DNA of 64,000 nucleotides from a virus. The stretch is taken from IMG/VR virus record IMGVR_UViG_3300047368_000324, positions 1 through 64,000 of that record. The stretch is one strand, 5' to 3'. The position numbers and the translations under genes are program-made. A model generated the notes under the pieces. That model saw only the letters and a list, made by a program, of their open reading frames with translations, did no database searches and had not been told where the DNA came from. This document shows, in pieces, positions 7,547-15,800 of this stretch. Position 1 is the first letter of the stretch. Every line of letters begins with the position of its first letter.

Positions 7547-7831
7547 ATGGAACAAGAATTATACTTAGTAGATTGGGGCGAGGGAGTCAAAGGTTCACGA
7601 TATGCAATCATAGAGGGCAGATCGCACATGGATGCGTTCAGAAATCTCGATTCTATTGCTGATCCATCTGATGCTAAAATAAAATTAATTAATACAAATA
7701 ATTTATATAGAGAGCCACTTTATGTAGAATTGAGCGAAAGTCCATTTTACAAAAATTTAAATGACGATGAAGACGAAGAATTCGTCTCTATTGCAAATAA
7801 AATTAACGAAGAAAATCTAAGATCAGTATGA
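7547..7831 (+). CDS. small acidic protein, 94 aa
   Basis: Unrecognised. The N-terminal strand-rich part (ELYLVDWGEGVKGSRYAIIEG) resembles a small alpha/beta module. The C-terminus is very acidic with an Asp/Glu cluster. Coupled to the next gene by an ATGA overlap. Confidence 0.7.
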   Translation: MEQELYLVDWGEGVKGSRYAIIEGRSHMDAFRNLDSIADPSDAKIKLINTNNLYREPLYVELSESPFYKNLNDDEDEEFVSIANKINEENLRSV

Positions 7832-8403
7832 GCTATTGGAACACAAAACAAATACATTGGCATGATTTCACTGCTGAAGATATTTTCATCAAAAGAAATA
7901 GAGTTAGTAGTCAATTTGAAGATGAAATTCAAACTGCATCATATAAAACCAAAAGTGGTTTTGTAGATTTCTTAACAGGTGGAAATACTTATACTCAATA
8001 TGGTAGGATGGTCAAAAAGGCAGTCGGAGTTTGTGTTCGATTGCATAGCTTGAAAGATGGTTATCCTTGTGCGGAGATTGACTTTGTAAAATATAATATT
8101 GCGAAACAATATTCCAATGGAGCAAGCAAATGGACATCACCTAATGCTATTGCATATATAACAAGTAATCATCGACATGGAGAGTATAAGCGTGATGCCC
8201 AAGGAAATTGGGTTATGGACTATGATCCGCTTGTAGCTAGGGATGATGAAGGTTATCAAGTTCACTTTTCGGCAAATCAATCTCAATATGGTGGAGATCG
8301 TAGGGAGTGTCAAGAAATGCTTGATATATCTTGGGCGGTTGTAGACTTTCTTGTCGAAAGAGTTTTGCCATTCCAAAGAAATGCCTTGACAATGGTTGCG
8401 TAA
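7828..8403 (+). CDS. unknown protein, 191 aa
   Basis: No family recognised. Mixed alpha/beta composition with many Tyr, Trp and Gln and isolated His residues (near 10, 12, 112 and 114). Not membrane-bound. The promoter of the next gene lies across its last five codons and stop. Confidence 0.7.
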   Translation: MSYWNTKQIHWHDFTAEDIFIKRNRVSSQFEDEIQTASYKTKSGFVDFLTGGNTYTQYGRMVKKAVGVCVRLHSLKDGYPCAEIDFVKYNIAKQYSNGASKWTSPNAIAYITSNHRHGEYKRDAQGNWVMDYDPLVARDDEGYQVHFSANQSQYGGDRRECQEMLDISWAVVDFLVERVLPFQRNALTMVA

Positions 8404-8414
8404 TGTGATGGAAT
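8386..8414 (+). promoter_or_regulatory. early promoter
   Basis: TTGACA (8386-8391), 17-nt spacer, TGGAAT (8409-8414), 6 nt to ATG 8421. It overlaps the end of the preceding gene. Confidence 0.65.
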
Positions 8415-8420
8415 ACTATT

Positions 8421-8720
8421 ATGACACAAAAAGAGGAAAAACAAATTGCAGAAATTCGTCAAGCTCACTTAGACAGAATTGAAGAGCTAAAAGAAGTTAT
8501 AGCAGAAATGAACCCCGAAGCACTCTTCGCAGATGGTTTTGATCGCTCGATCATGGGTTACGATAAAGATGGCAGAGTAATTTACTCTGTTGACTCTATT
8601 ATCGAGACTCTTGTCGAGCGTGATGGAATGGATTGGGAAGAAGCTTCAGAATACTTCAGTTTTAACATCGAAGGTGCTTATGTAGGCGAGTACACTCCTG
8701 TCTATATGTACCAACAATAG
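8421..8720 (+). CDS. small acidic protein, 99 aa
   Basis: N-terminal coiled-coil-like helix (about 2-30), then a segment containing VIYSVDSIIETLVERDGMDWEEASEY-type helices that resembles small phage proteins of unknown function. No enzyme motif. Ends with a Tyr-rich tail. Confidence 0.72.
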   Translation: MTQKEEKQIAEIRQAHLDRIEELKEVIAEMNPEALFADGFDRSIMGYDKDGRVIYSVDSIIETLVERDGMDWEEASEYFSFNIEGAYVGEYTPVYMYQQ

Positions 8721-8752
8721 TGTAAATATATTAACAAACAAGCGAAATTAGT

Positions 8753-8911
8753 ATGAACAAACTAAAAGAACTTATTAATTTAAAAATAGAAGAGATTGAA
8801 AACCTCGAAATCAGCACTCAAGAGAATGAAGAAAGATACATCCATGAGATTAACTGCTTAGTATATACTAAGTATTTACTCTTCGGTGACGAAAATCTTC
8901 TCGTTGATTAA
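8753..8911 (+). CDS. small helical protein, 52 aa
   Basis: Charged helix (Glu/Lys-rich, about 1-28) followed by a Tyr/Leu-rich end. Unknown. The stop lies 9 nt before the -35 region upstream of rIIA. A GTGTA at 8721 precedes it, but no good -35/-10 pair was found. Confidence 0.5.
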   Translation: MNKLKELINLKIEEIENLEISTQENEERYIHEINCLVYTKYLLFGDENLLVD

Positions 8912-8919
8912 AAAAAATG

Positions 8920-8956
8920 TTGACTTTCAACAAAAACCTGTCAGACTTATTATATA
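8920..8956 (+). promoter_or_regulatory. promoter region of rIIA
   Basis: TTGACT at 8920-8925 followed by a TTATTATATAAC stretch around 8947-8958. The exact -10 is ambiguous, and a leader of roughly 15-25 nt is expected before ATG 8975. Confidence 0.55.
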
Positions 8957-8974
8957 ACACTTAGAAAAACTATT

Positions 8975-11257
8975 ATGATTATCACACAAGAAAAATCCAA
9001 ACGAGTCGTATCGTCTCACGATTTCGATTCAGTAAATTGTACCATTGATGCAGAAGATATGCGTTATGTAGCGTCTCTTCTCCGCAACAACTATTCTAAT
9101 CCACCTCTCGCAGTTGTGCGTGAAATTAGTGCTAATGGTTTAGATGCAAACCAAGAAGCGAATTCTTCTCGTCAAGTCGAGATTACAATTCCCTCTAGGT
9201 TTAATCCGCATTTTTGCGTTAGAGACTATGGTCATGGCTTGAGCAAAGAAGATGTTTTCGGTTTGTATTCCAAGTATGGAAAAAGTACAAAGCGTAATTC
9301 TAATTCTTATATCGGAGCTTTCGGTATAGGTAAGTTCGCCCCATTGTCTTATGGAAATAATTTCACCTGTGTATCTTTTCATGGTGGAGAAAAAGCTTCT
9401 TACAATGTATTTGTCAATGAAGATGATGATACCAAAATTGTAGAACTACATAGAGAACCTAGTAATGAACCAAGTGGTTTATCCGTAGAGGTTGCTATTG
9501 CAGATGAAGATATTGATAAATTTAGAGAAATTGTTAAAGCTTTCTTTCGTTTCTTCGATAAGTCAGAAATGCCAAAATTTATAGGAGTTGACAAGGATGA
9601 AAAGTTCTTTGATGATTACAATGTCGTACTTCAATCCAAGAATAAAGATTGGTTCATTATTGATGACCAACAAGATTATTGGAGAAGAAGTCACTCTCAA
9701 TGCCATGCATTTATGGGCAGAGTGCATTATCCAATAAATACAAGTTCTATTGACTTTAAAAACTATGTCGAAGAAGATTATGACTTTTCACCTCTAAAGA
9801 ATATATGTGAACAAGACAATGTTTATATTAGATTTGATATTGGTGAATTGAAATTGCATCATAGTCGTGAGTCCTTAGAATACAACAAAGCTACGCAAAA
9901 AGCTATTGTTGCAAAGTTACGCAAGATGTACGATGACATCCAAGAAATTGCCAAGGAAAAGCTTGGTGGAGCAACTTGCCTATGGGATGCGAAAGCAAAG
10001 TATGCACAGGTTATCAATGCGTTACCATATCAATTAAGAAATGTCTTTCAAAATACTTTTAAATGGAAAAATGTCCCTATCAATAGTGCAGTCTTCCATC
10101 GCCCTCATAACTATCATGAAGATATAATCATTACTGAATATACCAAAACGGATGACAAAGATGTTACTGATGGATATAAAGTAAGAAGTCAAAAGTCAAG
10201 CAGAGTCGATGTTCACATGAACAATAGGCTTATGATTCAAGACATTAAATCTCCACATGGTAATGCCTTGAGAGCTAGAACTATATTCAACAAGGATGAC
10301 TCTATTGTTGCGGTGTATTGCGTATCTTATACTGATTGTGGTAGCCAATATTTATATGGCGATGAAGATGGTTGGCAACTCAATCTTGTCTCTAAGAAAA
10401 ATATATTTTATACTAGCAATGTTGAGAAAGCTAAGTTAAAGCAAGGCACTAGATCAAGTGGTGAGTCACGCTCATCCGTTCCAACTTTCTTGTATGATCC
10501 ACAAGGATACAGAAATTCCGATCAATGGAAAAATGGTACAGAGCAAGATAAGCTTGAAGCAGAGACAGATGAAGATTCACAAAATGTATATATTTCTATT
10601 AGTAATTATAAGCCAAATGGTGATTATAGTTACTGCTTAGATAGTCTCAAGCGTGATTTCAAAGGCATGAAAGCTTTACTGAAAAACCTAGATGAGCCTA
10701 TGATTGATCTTCATGGTATTCGTAGTGCGGATGTTTCTAAGCTTGACAAGTCAAAATGGATTGAATGGAAAGATTATCGTATTCAAAAAGCAAAGTCTGC
10801 CCTACTTCGCAGAAAAGCTGATTTATTGCGTGGAGAGCGTAGGCTTGCATACCAAGAGCATCGACATGAAATGCACAATGTCAAGAGTATTGAAGGTTTA
10901 CTAGCTAATAATAGCCTAAAGAGCATTTTGAACAAAAGCCTTAACAAGAACCATGACCTTCGAGAAGCAATAAATATTCTCACAGATTCTCAAAGAGAAG
11001 AGGTTGTTTTGTCAACATTAAGTCAACTCAAGAATTTGGTGCATGATAATGACAAAGATTGGTTCAAGAAAAATTTCTCTTCTACATATAATTGGAAAAG
11101 TTTCGATTACCTTTGCAAGGAAATCATAGACAAGTACCCATTACTAATGAATATAAATTCATCAATATATGGATGGCAGAATCTTGCGGAGCAAAACTTT
11201 GGCAAGAACATTGCAGATTATATTTCTATGTGTGATAAGCTAGGGGGTGAGGCATGA
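8975..11257 (+). CDS. rIIA: rIIA-like GHKL ATPase
   Basis: Homologue of T4 rIIA, a protein involved in protecting infection from host or prophage exclusion (as T4 rII does against lambda Rex). The N-terminal Bergerat ATPase fold is clear: N-box REISANGLDAN (49-59, Glu50 and Asn54), DYGHG (84-88) and GAFGIGK (114-120). The remaining about 500 residues are less conserved with charged helical segments near 590-650. At 760 aa it is of typical length. It is followed by the rIIB homologue, the conserved T4-like order. Membrane association and exclusion phenotypes are family knowledge, not visible here. Confidence 0.9.
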   Translation: MIITQEKSKRVVSSHDFDSVNCTIDAEDMRYVASLLRNNYSNPPLAVVREISANGLDANQEANSSRQVEITIPSRFNPHFCVRDYGHGLSKEDVFGLYSKYGKSTKRNSNSYIGAFGIGKFAPLSYGNNFTCVSFHGGEKASYNVFVNEDDDTKIVELHREPSNEPSGLSVEVAIADEDIDKFREIVKAFFRFFDKSEMPKFIGVDKDEKFFDDYNVVLQSKNKDWFIIDDQQDYWRRSHSQCHAFMGRVHYPINTSSIDFKNYVEEDYDFSPLKNICEQDNVYIRFDIGELKLHHSRESLEYNKATQKAIVAKLRKMYDDIQEIAKEKLGGATCLWDAKAKYAQVINALPYQLRNVFQNTFKWKNVPINSAVFHRPHNYHEDIIITEYTKTDDKDVTDGYKVRSQKSSRVDVHMNNRLMIQDIKSPHGNALRARTIFNKDDSIVAVYCVSYTDCGSQYLYGDEDGWQLNLVSKKNIFYTSNVEKAKLKQGTRSSGESRSSVPTFLYDPQGYRNSDQWKNGTEQDKLEAETDEDSQNVYISISNYKPNGDYSYCLDSLKRDFKGMKALLKNLDEPMIDLHGIRSADVSKLDKSKWIEWKDYRIQKAKSALLRRKADLLRGERRLAYQEHRHEMHNVKSIEGLLANNSLKSILNKSLNKNHDLREAINILTDSQREEVVLSTLSQLKNLVHDNDKDWFKKNFSSTYNWKSFDYLCKEIIDKYPLLMNINSSIYGWQNLAEQNFGKNIADYISMCDKLGGEA

Positions 11258-11283
11258 AAATGCCTCTCCCCAAAACTTTCATC

Positions 11284-11312
11284 TTGACTTTCACGACAAT
11301 TCAAACTAATAT
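11284..11312 (+). promoter_or_regulatory. promoter of rIIB with leader and SD
   Basis: TTGACT (11284-11289), 17-nt spacer, TAATAT (11307-11312). Unlike most early units it has a leader of about 18 nt containing AAAGGA (11323-11328) placed 8 nt before ATG 11337. Confidence 0.75.
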
Positions 11313-11336
11313 TATATACAACAAAGGATAAAAATT

Positions 11337-12431
11337 ATGAGCGAAAAATTAGCGTACAACTTGAGCGAAGATTCCATTACTATCTTTTTTGATGGAAAAC
11401 CACACACGATCCGTAAAGATAATGCAAATTTCTCTGCATTACGATCTGCAATCTTTGAGGGGAGATATGATGATGTCCCCGAACTTCTTGACATCAAGAA
11501 GGCAGTTGAAGATTTTGTAGAGGGTGATGTTGAGGTTAGAGATGAAGTCTTATATTATAAAGGCAAACATAGATTACATGGAGTTGTCGTTGACAAACTC
11601 TTAGATATGTTGCGTAGTGGAATGAAGGATTCTACTCCAATAACTAATTACATTGGTAGATTGATGAATAATCCATCATCTAACTCTGTTGACGAACTTT
11701 ATAGCTTCCTAGGGTATAAATCTTTACCGATTTCTCCCGAAGGTAAAGTTTTAGGTTACAAGGGTGTTCAATCTGATTATTGGAGTAACACAGGCAATGC
11801 AGATACAATCGTGTTGCAAGGCGAAACCAATAGCAGACATCAAATTTACAATGGTGTTGGCGAAACTATTGAGATTCAGCGTAGAAGTTGCGATGACAAC
11901 AAAGACAACCATTGTTCTCATGGTTTGCACATCGGTTCGTATGATTATGCTAATAGTTGGGCATCTTCTGAAGGCAGATTACTTCTTGTGGAGTTTGATC
12001 CGCAAGATGCAGTCTCCGTTCCAACGGATTGTAATTTTCAAAAATTAAGGGTTTGTAAGTACAAAGTGGTTGCAGACATTACCGACTCTCGTCAAGAGCT
12101 AGATAAGGTAGTCTACGAGGCTAATAAGCCTATCTATGGTTCTGATGCTGATGATTGTTGCGAAGATGAATCTTGCGACTACGATTGCGAGGGAACGATC
12201 ACAGGCGAGTGGGACGATGAGGAAGATTTAGTTTCAAAATTAGATGTTAAAAACTTTATTGAAAATAAATTAGATAATGGCGAAGAGGTTACTCTTAAAC
12301 TTATATCTTCATTGAAGGTTTGTAGAGAAGAAGGTTGGAGAATAAGAGACATTGCCGTTATAGTTGAAGACTTGGGTTTTGATCTTCATAGTGATGCTGA
12401 AGAAATCATGTCAAATTGGAAAGTTTCATAA
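11337..12431 (+). CDS. rIIB: rIIB-like protein
   Basis: Homologue of T4 rIIB, partner of rIIA. Recognisable features are the N-terminal ITIFFDGKPHTIRKDNANF segment, the central LPISPEGKVLGYKGVQSDYW block, and the CSHGLHIGSYDYANSW motif that is typical of rIIB-like proteins. A Cys/Asp/Glu-rich linker (about 265-295, with a CC pair and further Cys) precedes a C-terminal helical domain not obviously present in T4 rIIB. Translation probably uses a Shine-Dalgarno site. The next gene begins on the last base of the stop codon (TAATG). Confidence 0.88.
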   Translation: MSEKLAYNLSEDSITIFFDGKPHTIRKDNANFSALRSAIFEGRYDDVPELLDIKKAVEDFVEGDVEVRDEVLYYKGKHRLHGVVVDKLLDMLRSGMKDSTPITNYIGRLMNNPSSNSVDELYSFLGYKSLPISPEGKVLGYKGVQSDYWSNTGNADTIVLQGETNSRHQIYNGVGETIEIQRRSCDDNKDNHCSHGLHIGSYDYANSWASSEGRLLLVEFDPQDAVSVPTDCNFQKLRVCKYKVVADITDSRQELDKVVYEANKPIYGSDADDCCEDESCDYDCEGTITGEWDDEEDLVSKLDVKNFIENKLDNGEEVTLKLISSLKVCREEGWRIRDIAVIVEDLGFDLHSDAEEIMSNWKVS

Positions 12432-12682
12432 TGGATACAACTTTACAGAAAAACGAATTATTGAATTCAATTAGTAATGCTAATTCAGTACAAGTTGATG
12501 CTTCATGGGCAATTCTTAAATACAAGGAAATTGGTATTTATAGAAAAGTTGCTTGTTTAAGTTCCTTATTTCATGTAGAATTTGAGAGCGTATTAGATAC
12601 GCTCCCGAAGGATGAAGAGGGTAGGCTACTTGATTACAAGACAAGACACTTGATCCATGATGCACTACTTTTAGTATCATGA
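12431..12682 (+). CDS. small helical protein, 83 aa
   Basis: Unrecognised. Start 12431 overlaps the rIIB stop by one base; an in-frame ATG at 12416 would overlap rIIB further. It resembles in composition the C-terminal helical domain of rIIB (short helices, Asp/Leu-rich). It has an ATGA overlap with the next gene and may act together with rIIB. Confidence 0.68.
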   Translation: MDTTLQKNELLNSISNANSVQVDASWAILKYKEIGIYRKVACLSSLFHVEFESVLDTLPKDEEGRLLDYKTRHLIHDALLLVS

Positions 12683-12912
12683 GTGAAGAATCAGAATTAT
12701 TTATTCACCAACTTCAATCAGAACTTACTCAAGTTATCGTAGAAATCGGAAAGCAATATACCGATATAACAAGTCAACAACAAATGGCAGACTATCTTGA
12801 GGTTTTAATTGAATCTTTAAAATATTTTCACGAAAGAGGAAATTACGGAAGAATGGCTTATGATATATATAAAGCAATAGATTTCTTGCCATCTGCATTT
12901 CCAATTAAATAA
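12679..12912 (+). CDS. small helical protein, 77 aa
   Basis: Unrecognised soluble helical protein with a Gln-rich central part. Coupled to the preceding gene by an ATGA overlap and followed after one base by the next ATG. Confidence 0.68.
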   Translation: MSEESELFIHQLQSELTQVIVEIGKQYTDITSQQQMADYLEVLIESLKYFHERGNYGRMAYDIYKAIDFLPSAFPIK

Positions 12913-12913
12913 C

Positions 12914-13075
12914 ATGACTGAAGAGATAGAGAATATTATATATAAATATATACAGAATAAAGAAAAATTAAATACTATCGAAGAATTAAATACTTATTTA
13001 AATAAATTAAGTGATGATGATTTTGAAATTCTTGCTGAATATATTTTAAACAAACTAAAAGAAGATAATTCTTGA
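12914..13075 (+). CDS. small acidic helical protein, 53 aa
   Basis: Asn/Glu/Leu-rich helical peptide, unknown function, last gene of the rIIB unit. Its TGA (13073-13075) lies inside the TTGACT -35 box of the following promoter. Confidence 0.6.
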   Translation: MTEEIENIIYKYIQNKEKLNTIEELNTYLNKLSDDDFEILAEYILNKLKEDNS

Positions 13076-13100
13076 CTTTCGGGGCTAAACAAAATAGAAT
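13072..13100 (+). promoter_or_regulatory. early promoter
   Basis: TTGACT (13072-13077), 17-nt spacer, TAGAAT (13095-13100), 9 nt to ATG 13110. Confidence 0.7.
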
Positions 13101-13109
13101 ACTTATATT

Positions 13110-13520
13110 ATGGGATTAGATCAACAAGCTTATAGCAAAAATTCAGAAGGAGAAGAACATGAAATCGCTTATTGGAGAAAGCACAATCGCCTTCAAGGGT
13201 GGATGGAAGAACTTTGGCAAGCCAAGGGTAGACCAAACTACGAACCGACTGATAATGGGGGTCTAGGAGACTTTAATTGCGTTAATCTTTATTTAAATGA
13301 GCAAGACCTTGATGACCTTGAGGATGCAGTTTGTGCGAAAGCGTTACCATCGTGCGGTGGATTCTTCTTTGGAGATGATTCGTTCTCTTGGGCAAACAAG
13401 CATGGAGAACATCATGAAGGTTATGATTATTTCTACAAGGAACTAGATATGGAATTCATAGAAAAAGCTAGAGATGAAATTAATAAAGGAAATAAAGTAT
13501 TCTATACTTGTTGGTGGTGA
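13110..13520 (+). CDS. conserved phage protein of unknown function, 136 aa
   Basis: Starts MGLDQQAYSK and continues with WRKHNRLQGWMEELW, a pattern I recognise from small conserved proteins of many large phages and some bacteria. These are sometimes carried under misleading names, and no function is established. Two Cys pairs are spread through the chain, and it ends FYTCWW. Confidence 0.75.
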   Translation: MGLDQQAYSKNSEGEEHEIAYWRKHNRLQGWMEELWQAKGRPNYEPTDNGGLGDFNCVNLYLNEQDLDDLEDAVCAKALPSCGGFFFGDDSFSWANKHGEHHEGYDYFYKELDMEFIEKARDEINKGNKVFYTCWW

Positions 13521-13522
13521 AT

Positions 13523-13630
13523 ATGTATTCAATAGACATAATTGATATTGTTAATAATATATTTATCGGAACAGGTTTGGCGGTACTCTTAATATTTGTT
13601 TTATTTTTAGCATTTACTTATGATGACTAA
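13523..13630 (+). CDS. 35-aa single-pass membrane peptide
   Basis: One hydrophobic segment (about 13-32, IGTGLAVLLIFVLFLAF) flanked by acidic ends, two bases after the preceding stop. The following gene begins within its last codons. Probably a small membrane protein of unknown role. Confidence 0.5.
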   Translation: MYSIDIIDIVNNIFIGTGLAVLLIFVLFLAFTYDD

Positions 13631-13832
13631 TAACAAAGAAAGAGAATTATTATTAAATATAAATAATATAGAGAACGAATTAAACATAATTGAAAAAGAA
13701 TTAGATTACATAATCGACAATGCTCCCGAAGATGGAGAGGTTGCAGAACTCTTAGAAATCGAGCGAGGTTACCTTTTGTCAGAACTTGGCATCGCCAAGG
13801 ATTCTTATATGTTACTTACTAAAGATAAATAA
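13620..13832 (+). CDS. small coiled-coil protein, 70 aa
   Basis: A heptad-like Leu/Ile/Glu pattern runs over most of residues 8-60. Start at 13620 or the adjacent ATG at 13623. Last gene before a 500-base AT-rich region. Unknown function. Confidence 0.65.
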   Translation: MMTNNKERELLLNINNIENELNIIEKELDYIIDNAPEDGEVAELLEIERGYLLSELGIAKDSYMLLTKDK

Positions 13833-13968
13833 TTACATTCTCTATACAATATATATATAAGCATAATATAAGAACAAATAACACACTTATATTATTACTT
13901 GATTTATTTTAAGTTAATGATTATTATTAATTTATATATAAACACTTGTAAATAAAGGGATTCCGTTG

Positions 13969-14003
13969 TGGGTCAAAGTGGGAGAAAGTGGGTCTGTATG
14001 GGC
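13969..14003 (+). promoter_or_regulatory. four TGGGN boxes with 5-nt spacers (MraZ-type operator)
   Basis: TGGGT (13969-13973), TGGGA (13979-13983), TGGGT (13989-13993) and TGGGC (13999-14003) are direct repeats at an exact 10-bp period, two of the spacers ending in AAAG. This is the published recognition pattern of MraZ, the regulator of the bacterial division and cell-wall (dcw) cluster: TGGGN repeats separated by 5 nt. The last box covers the -35 position of the promoter whose TATAAT is at 14021-14026. The same sequence also fits a four-tract G-quadruplex pattern with 7-nt loops. Binding by MraZ is inferred from the pattern alone. Confidence 0.72.
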
Positions 14004-14026
14004 TACGCGACTTCAATATATATAAT
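13998..14026 (+). promoter_or_regulatory. promoter overlapping the TGGGN array
   Basis: TATAAT at 14021-14026 with no -35 consensus at the 17-nt position, which is occupied by the fourth TGGGN box. A transcript starting near 14033 would have a leader of about 22 nt before ATG 14055. Confidence 0.5.
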
Positions 14027-14054
14027 AACTAATATAAATATATTCAAATAACAA

Positions 14055-14234
14055 ATGAAATTAAACAAAATAAACAAAATTCTAAATAATATAAATTCAA
14101 AATTGCTTGAAATTAAACTTAAAAATAATTTTAATAGTAAAAATATATCTAATAATTGCGAAATGAAAATTGATAATGAAAATAATTCAAATACAAAGCG
14201 AAATAAATACGGATTTCCAACTTTATTCAGATAA
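14055..14234 (+). CDS. small Lys/Asn-rich protein, 59 aa
   Basis: Unrecognised, very rich in Lys, Asn and Ile, with an amphipathic N-terminal helix and a basic C-terminus ending GFPTLFR. It is the first frame after the MraZ-type operator and its TATAAT box, so it is the candidate target of that control. No clear Shine-Dalgarno. The AT-rich composition means chance open frames are easy, hence the moderate confidence. Confidence 0.5.
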   Translation: MKLNKINKILNNINSKLLEIKLKNNFNSKNISNNCEMKIDNENNSNTKRNKYGFPTLFR

Positions 14235-14301
14235 TACTGCTCTTTTTAACATATTTTAATTGATTAATATATATTAATTGGTCGCGTTCGCAAGTTTTCG
14301 G

Positions 14302-14330
14302 TTGACAAGCAAGCGATATTGCCACATACT
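14302..14330 (+). promoter_or_regulatory. early promoter
   Basis: TTGACA (14302-14307), 17-nt spacer, CATACT (14325-14330), 8 nt to ATG 14339. Confidence 0.7.
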
Positions 14331-14338
14331 TATAACAT

Positions 14339-14569
14339 ATGAGCGAATTAACACGAAATATAAATGCTTTGCTAGATGAATATAATGATATTAAACAAGA
14401 TAAATCAATAACAGGCGATTCTATTGAAAATATAATTAGTGATATAAATAAATTAACTAATAATGGATTAAATGTTAATGATATATTCACAAATAACTAC
14501 TATGTTAACGATTATCAAGAGGATAAGCGTTGTGCGAGTGGCAAAATCTTCGGAGTAAAGCAATCATGA
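14339..14569 (+). CDS. small unknown protein, 76 aa
   Basis: Asn/Asp-rich helical protein with a basic Cys-containing C-terminus. No family recognised. It overlaps the next gene as ATGA. Confidence 0.65.
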   Translation: MSELTRNINALLDEYNDIKQDKSITGDSIENIISDINKLTNNGLNVNDIFTNNYYVNDYQEDKRCASGKIFGVKQS

Positions 14570-14769
14570 TTGAATTAGAGACAAATAAACATATAGCACC
14601 AAAGACAGGGCAATATAAACTAGAAATAATTGATAAAACAATTGATGAAATTATATTAATTTATGAAAATAAAAATATAAATGATTTAATTGAAATAATG
14701 AATGGTTTTAGTCTTAATAAATATAGTAGAAGATTAACAGGTAGTGATATGTACTTGTGGGAGACTTAA
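14566..14769 (+). CDS. small unknown protein, 67 aa
   Basis: Start 14566 is chosen for the ATGA overlap with the preceding stop; the longer frame from 14530 is unlikely. Beta-strand-rich start (GQYKLEIIDKTIDEIILIY) and a short helical end. Unknown function. Confidence 0.62.
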   Translation: MIELETNKHIAPKTGQYKLEIIDKTIDEIILIYENKNINDLIEIMNGFSLNKYSRRLTGSDMYLWET

Positions 14770-14842
14770 TATTGCATTATATATCAAGCAATAAACGAAA
14801 TTAAGATTGAATTTGAGCCAAATAACTTCAAATAAAGCTATT

Positions 14843-14911
14843 ATGCCATATATACCAAGCATTTATGTCGATAAAACAGAAAAAAATCGACACATTAAAA
14901 AAAAGTGTTGA
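14843..14911 (+). CDS. possible 22-aa basic peptide
   Basis: Short frame whose TGA lies in the TTGACA box of the next promoter, the same arrangement as several better-supported genes. A weak TTGAAT/AAATAA pair precedes it. The support is only positional. Confidence 0.3.
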   Translation: MPYIPSIYVDKTEKNRHIKKKC

Positions 14912-14936
14912 CAAGAGCGACATATTTTGCGATACT
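14908..14936 (+). promoter_or_regulatory. early promoter
   Basis: TTGACA (14908-14913), 17-nt spacer, GATACT (14931-14936), 6 nt to ATG 14943. Confidence 0.75.
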
Positions 14937-14942
14937 TAAACC

Positions 14943-15188
14943 ATGACACAATTACAAAGCACTTACAACACGATCCGCAAGCAACGCGACATTGCGGATG
15001 AGGTATCTAACTTGAGTTCGTACATGAGCGGAAACACAAGCGAGCTTGTGCAACACATAGGCTTTCTAGGAGATAAGATAGAAGACCAAGCACAAATGAC
15101 TAATGGATATTTAGATGATATAAGATCATCAATAGATAAGAATACAGAAGCATTACAATTAATAGCTAGAATTTTACAAAATAAATAA
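14943..15188 (+). CDS. small coiled-coil protein, 81 aa
   Basis: Helical throughout, with a Gln/Arg-rich N-terminus and a C-terminal segment (DIRSSIDKNTEALQLIARIL) predicted to form a coiled coil. Unknown function. A second small gene follows after 31 nt. Confidence 0.68.
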   Translation: MTQLQSTYNTIRKQRDIADEVSNLSSYMSGNTSELVQHIGFLGDKIEDQAQMTNGYLDDIRSSIDKNTEALQLIARILQNK

Positions 15189-15219
15189 TAAATTTAATAA
15201 CATTAATAAATATATAATT

Positions 15220-15429
15220 ATGAGTATCGCAAAAAACGCAAGAGCATCAGAAGTAATGAGCAAAGTGCAGAATGGACACTACGCTAGAAATGGAAAGTTT
15301 GCAAACTTCGGTTCTATCCCCGAAGATAGCATATATTACCACACTTGGTTGGCACAGAAAGCCGAGCAGAAGCAAAAAGAAAAAATGGCTCAACGAGCAA
15401 TCAGATCGGGGGTTCGTAGTCATGCCTAA
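15220..15429 (+). CDS. small basic protein, 69 aa
   Basis: Lys/Arg/Gln-rich protein with aromatic patches (GHYARNGKFANFG and YYHTW). Possibly nucleic-acid binding from charge alone. Its end overlaps the next start by 8 nt. Confidence 0.66.
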   Translation: MSIAKNARASEVMSKVQNGHYARNGKFANFGSIPEDSIYYHTWLAQKAEQKQKEKMAQRAIRSGVRSHA

Positions 15430-15688
15430 GTATGCAGTATTTGTTAAAATGGTTCACCTTGGCAAGTTTGTTATCGAGGCAGAAGACGAAGAGCACGCAA
15501 GGCTTATAATGGATTCGGGAGAAATTGCAGATGATGAATGTGTGGATATTCAGTCGGTAGAGAGCGAGATTACGACTATTGAACTTGCTGATAAACCACC
15601 ATTTGAGGGTTTTGAATCACCTAGAATACCCGAAGACTTTGAGACAATGACCACTGATGGAGAAATAATAGAAGATAATAAAGAATAA
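15422..15688 (+). CDS. small acidic protein, 88 aa
   Basis: Start 15422 (MPKYAVFVKM) is chosen because the longer in-frame extension lies inside the preceding gene. The N-terminus looks like a beta-alpha unit (YAVFVKMVHLGKFVIEAEDEEHARLIM) similar to small PcfK/YcfA-like or DUF-type sensor folds; the second half is acidic and Pro-rich. No confident family. Confidence 0.68.
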   Translation: MPKYAVFVKMVHLGKFVIEAEDEEHARLIMDSGEIADDECVDIQSVESEITTIELADKPPFEGFESPRIPEDFETMTTDGEIIEDNKE

Positions 15689-15689
15689 T

Positions 15690-15800
15690 ATGGAAATAAT
15701 AGTTGCATCACTTTTAACTTGTTTTTTAAATAAAACAGTAATATATATTAAACCAAACCAAGAACAAATAATTTATACAGAAAATACTATTGACAAATAA
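15690..15800 (+). CDS. possible 36-aa peptide with hydrophobic start
   Basis: A hydrophobic N-terminus (MEIIVASLLTCFL) is followed by a hydrophilic tail. It begins two bases after the preceding stop and its end overlaps the promoter of the large RNA. Membrane peptide or chance frame. Confidence 0.4.
   Translation: MEIIVASLLTCFLNKTVIYIKPNQEQIIYTENTIDK

Larger units (their letters stand above)
13833..14054 (+). other. AT-rich intergenic region holding an MraZ-type operator
   Basis: The first about 120 bases are very AT-rich with runs of alternating A and T, followed by a sharply G-rich island (13957-14003) and then an AT-rich promoter-like stretch. Apart from the operator and promoter listed separately I see no gene in it. 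Confidence 0.6.
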
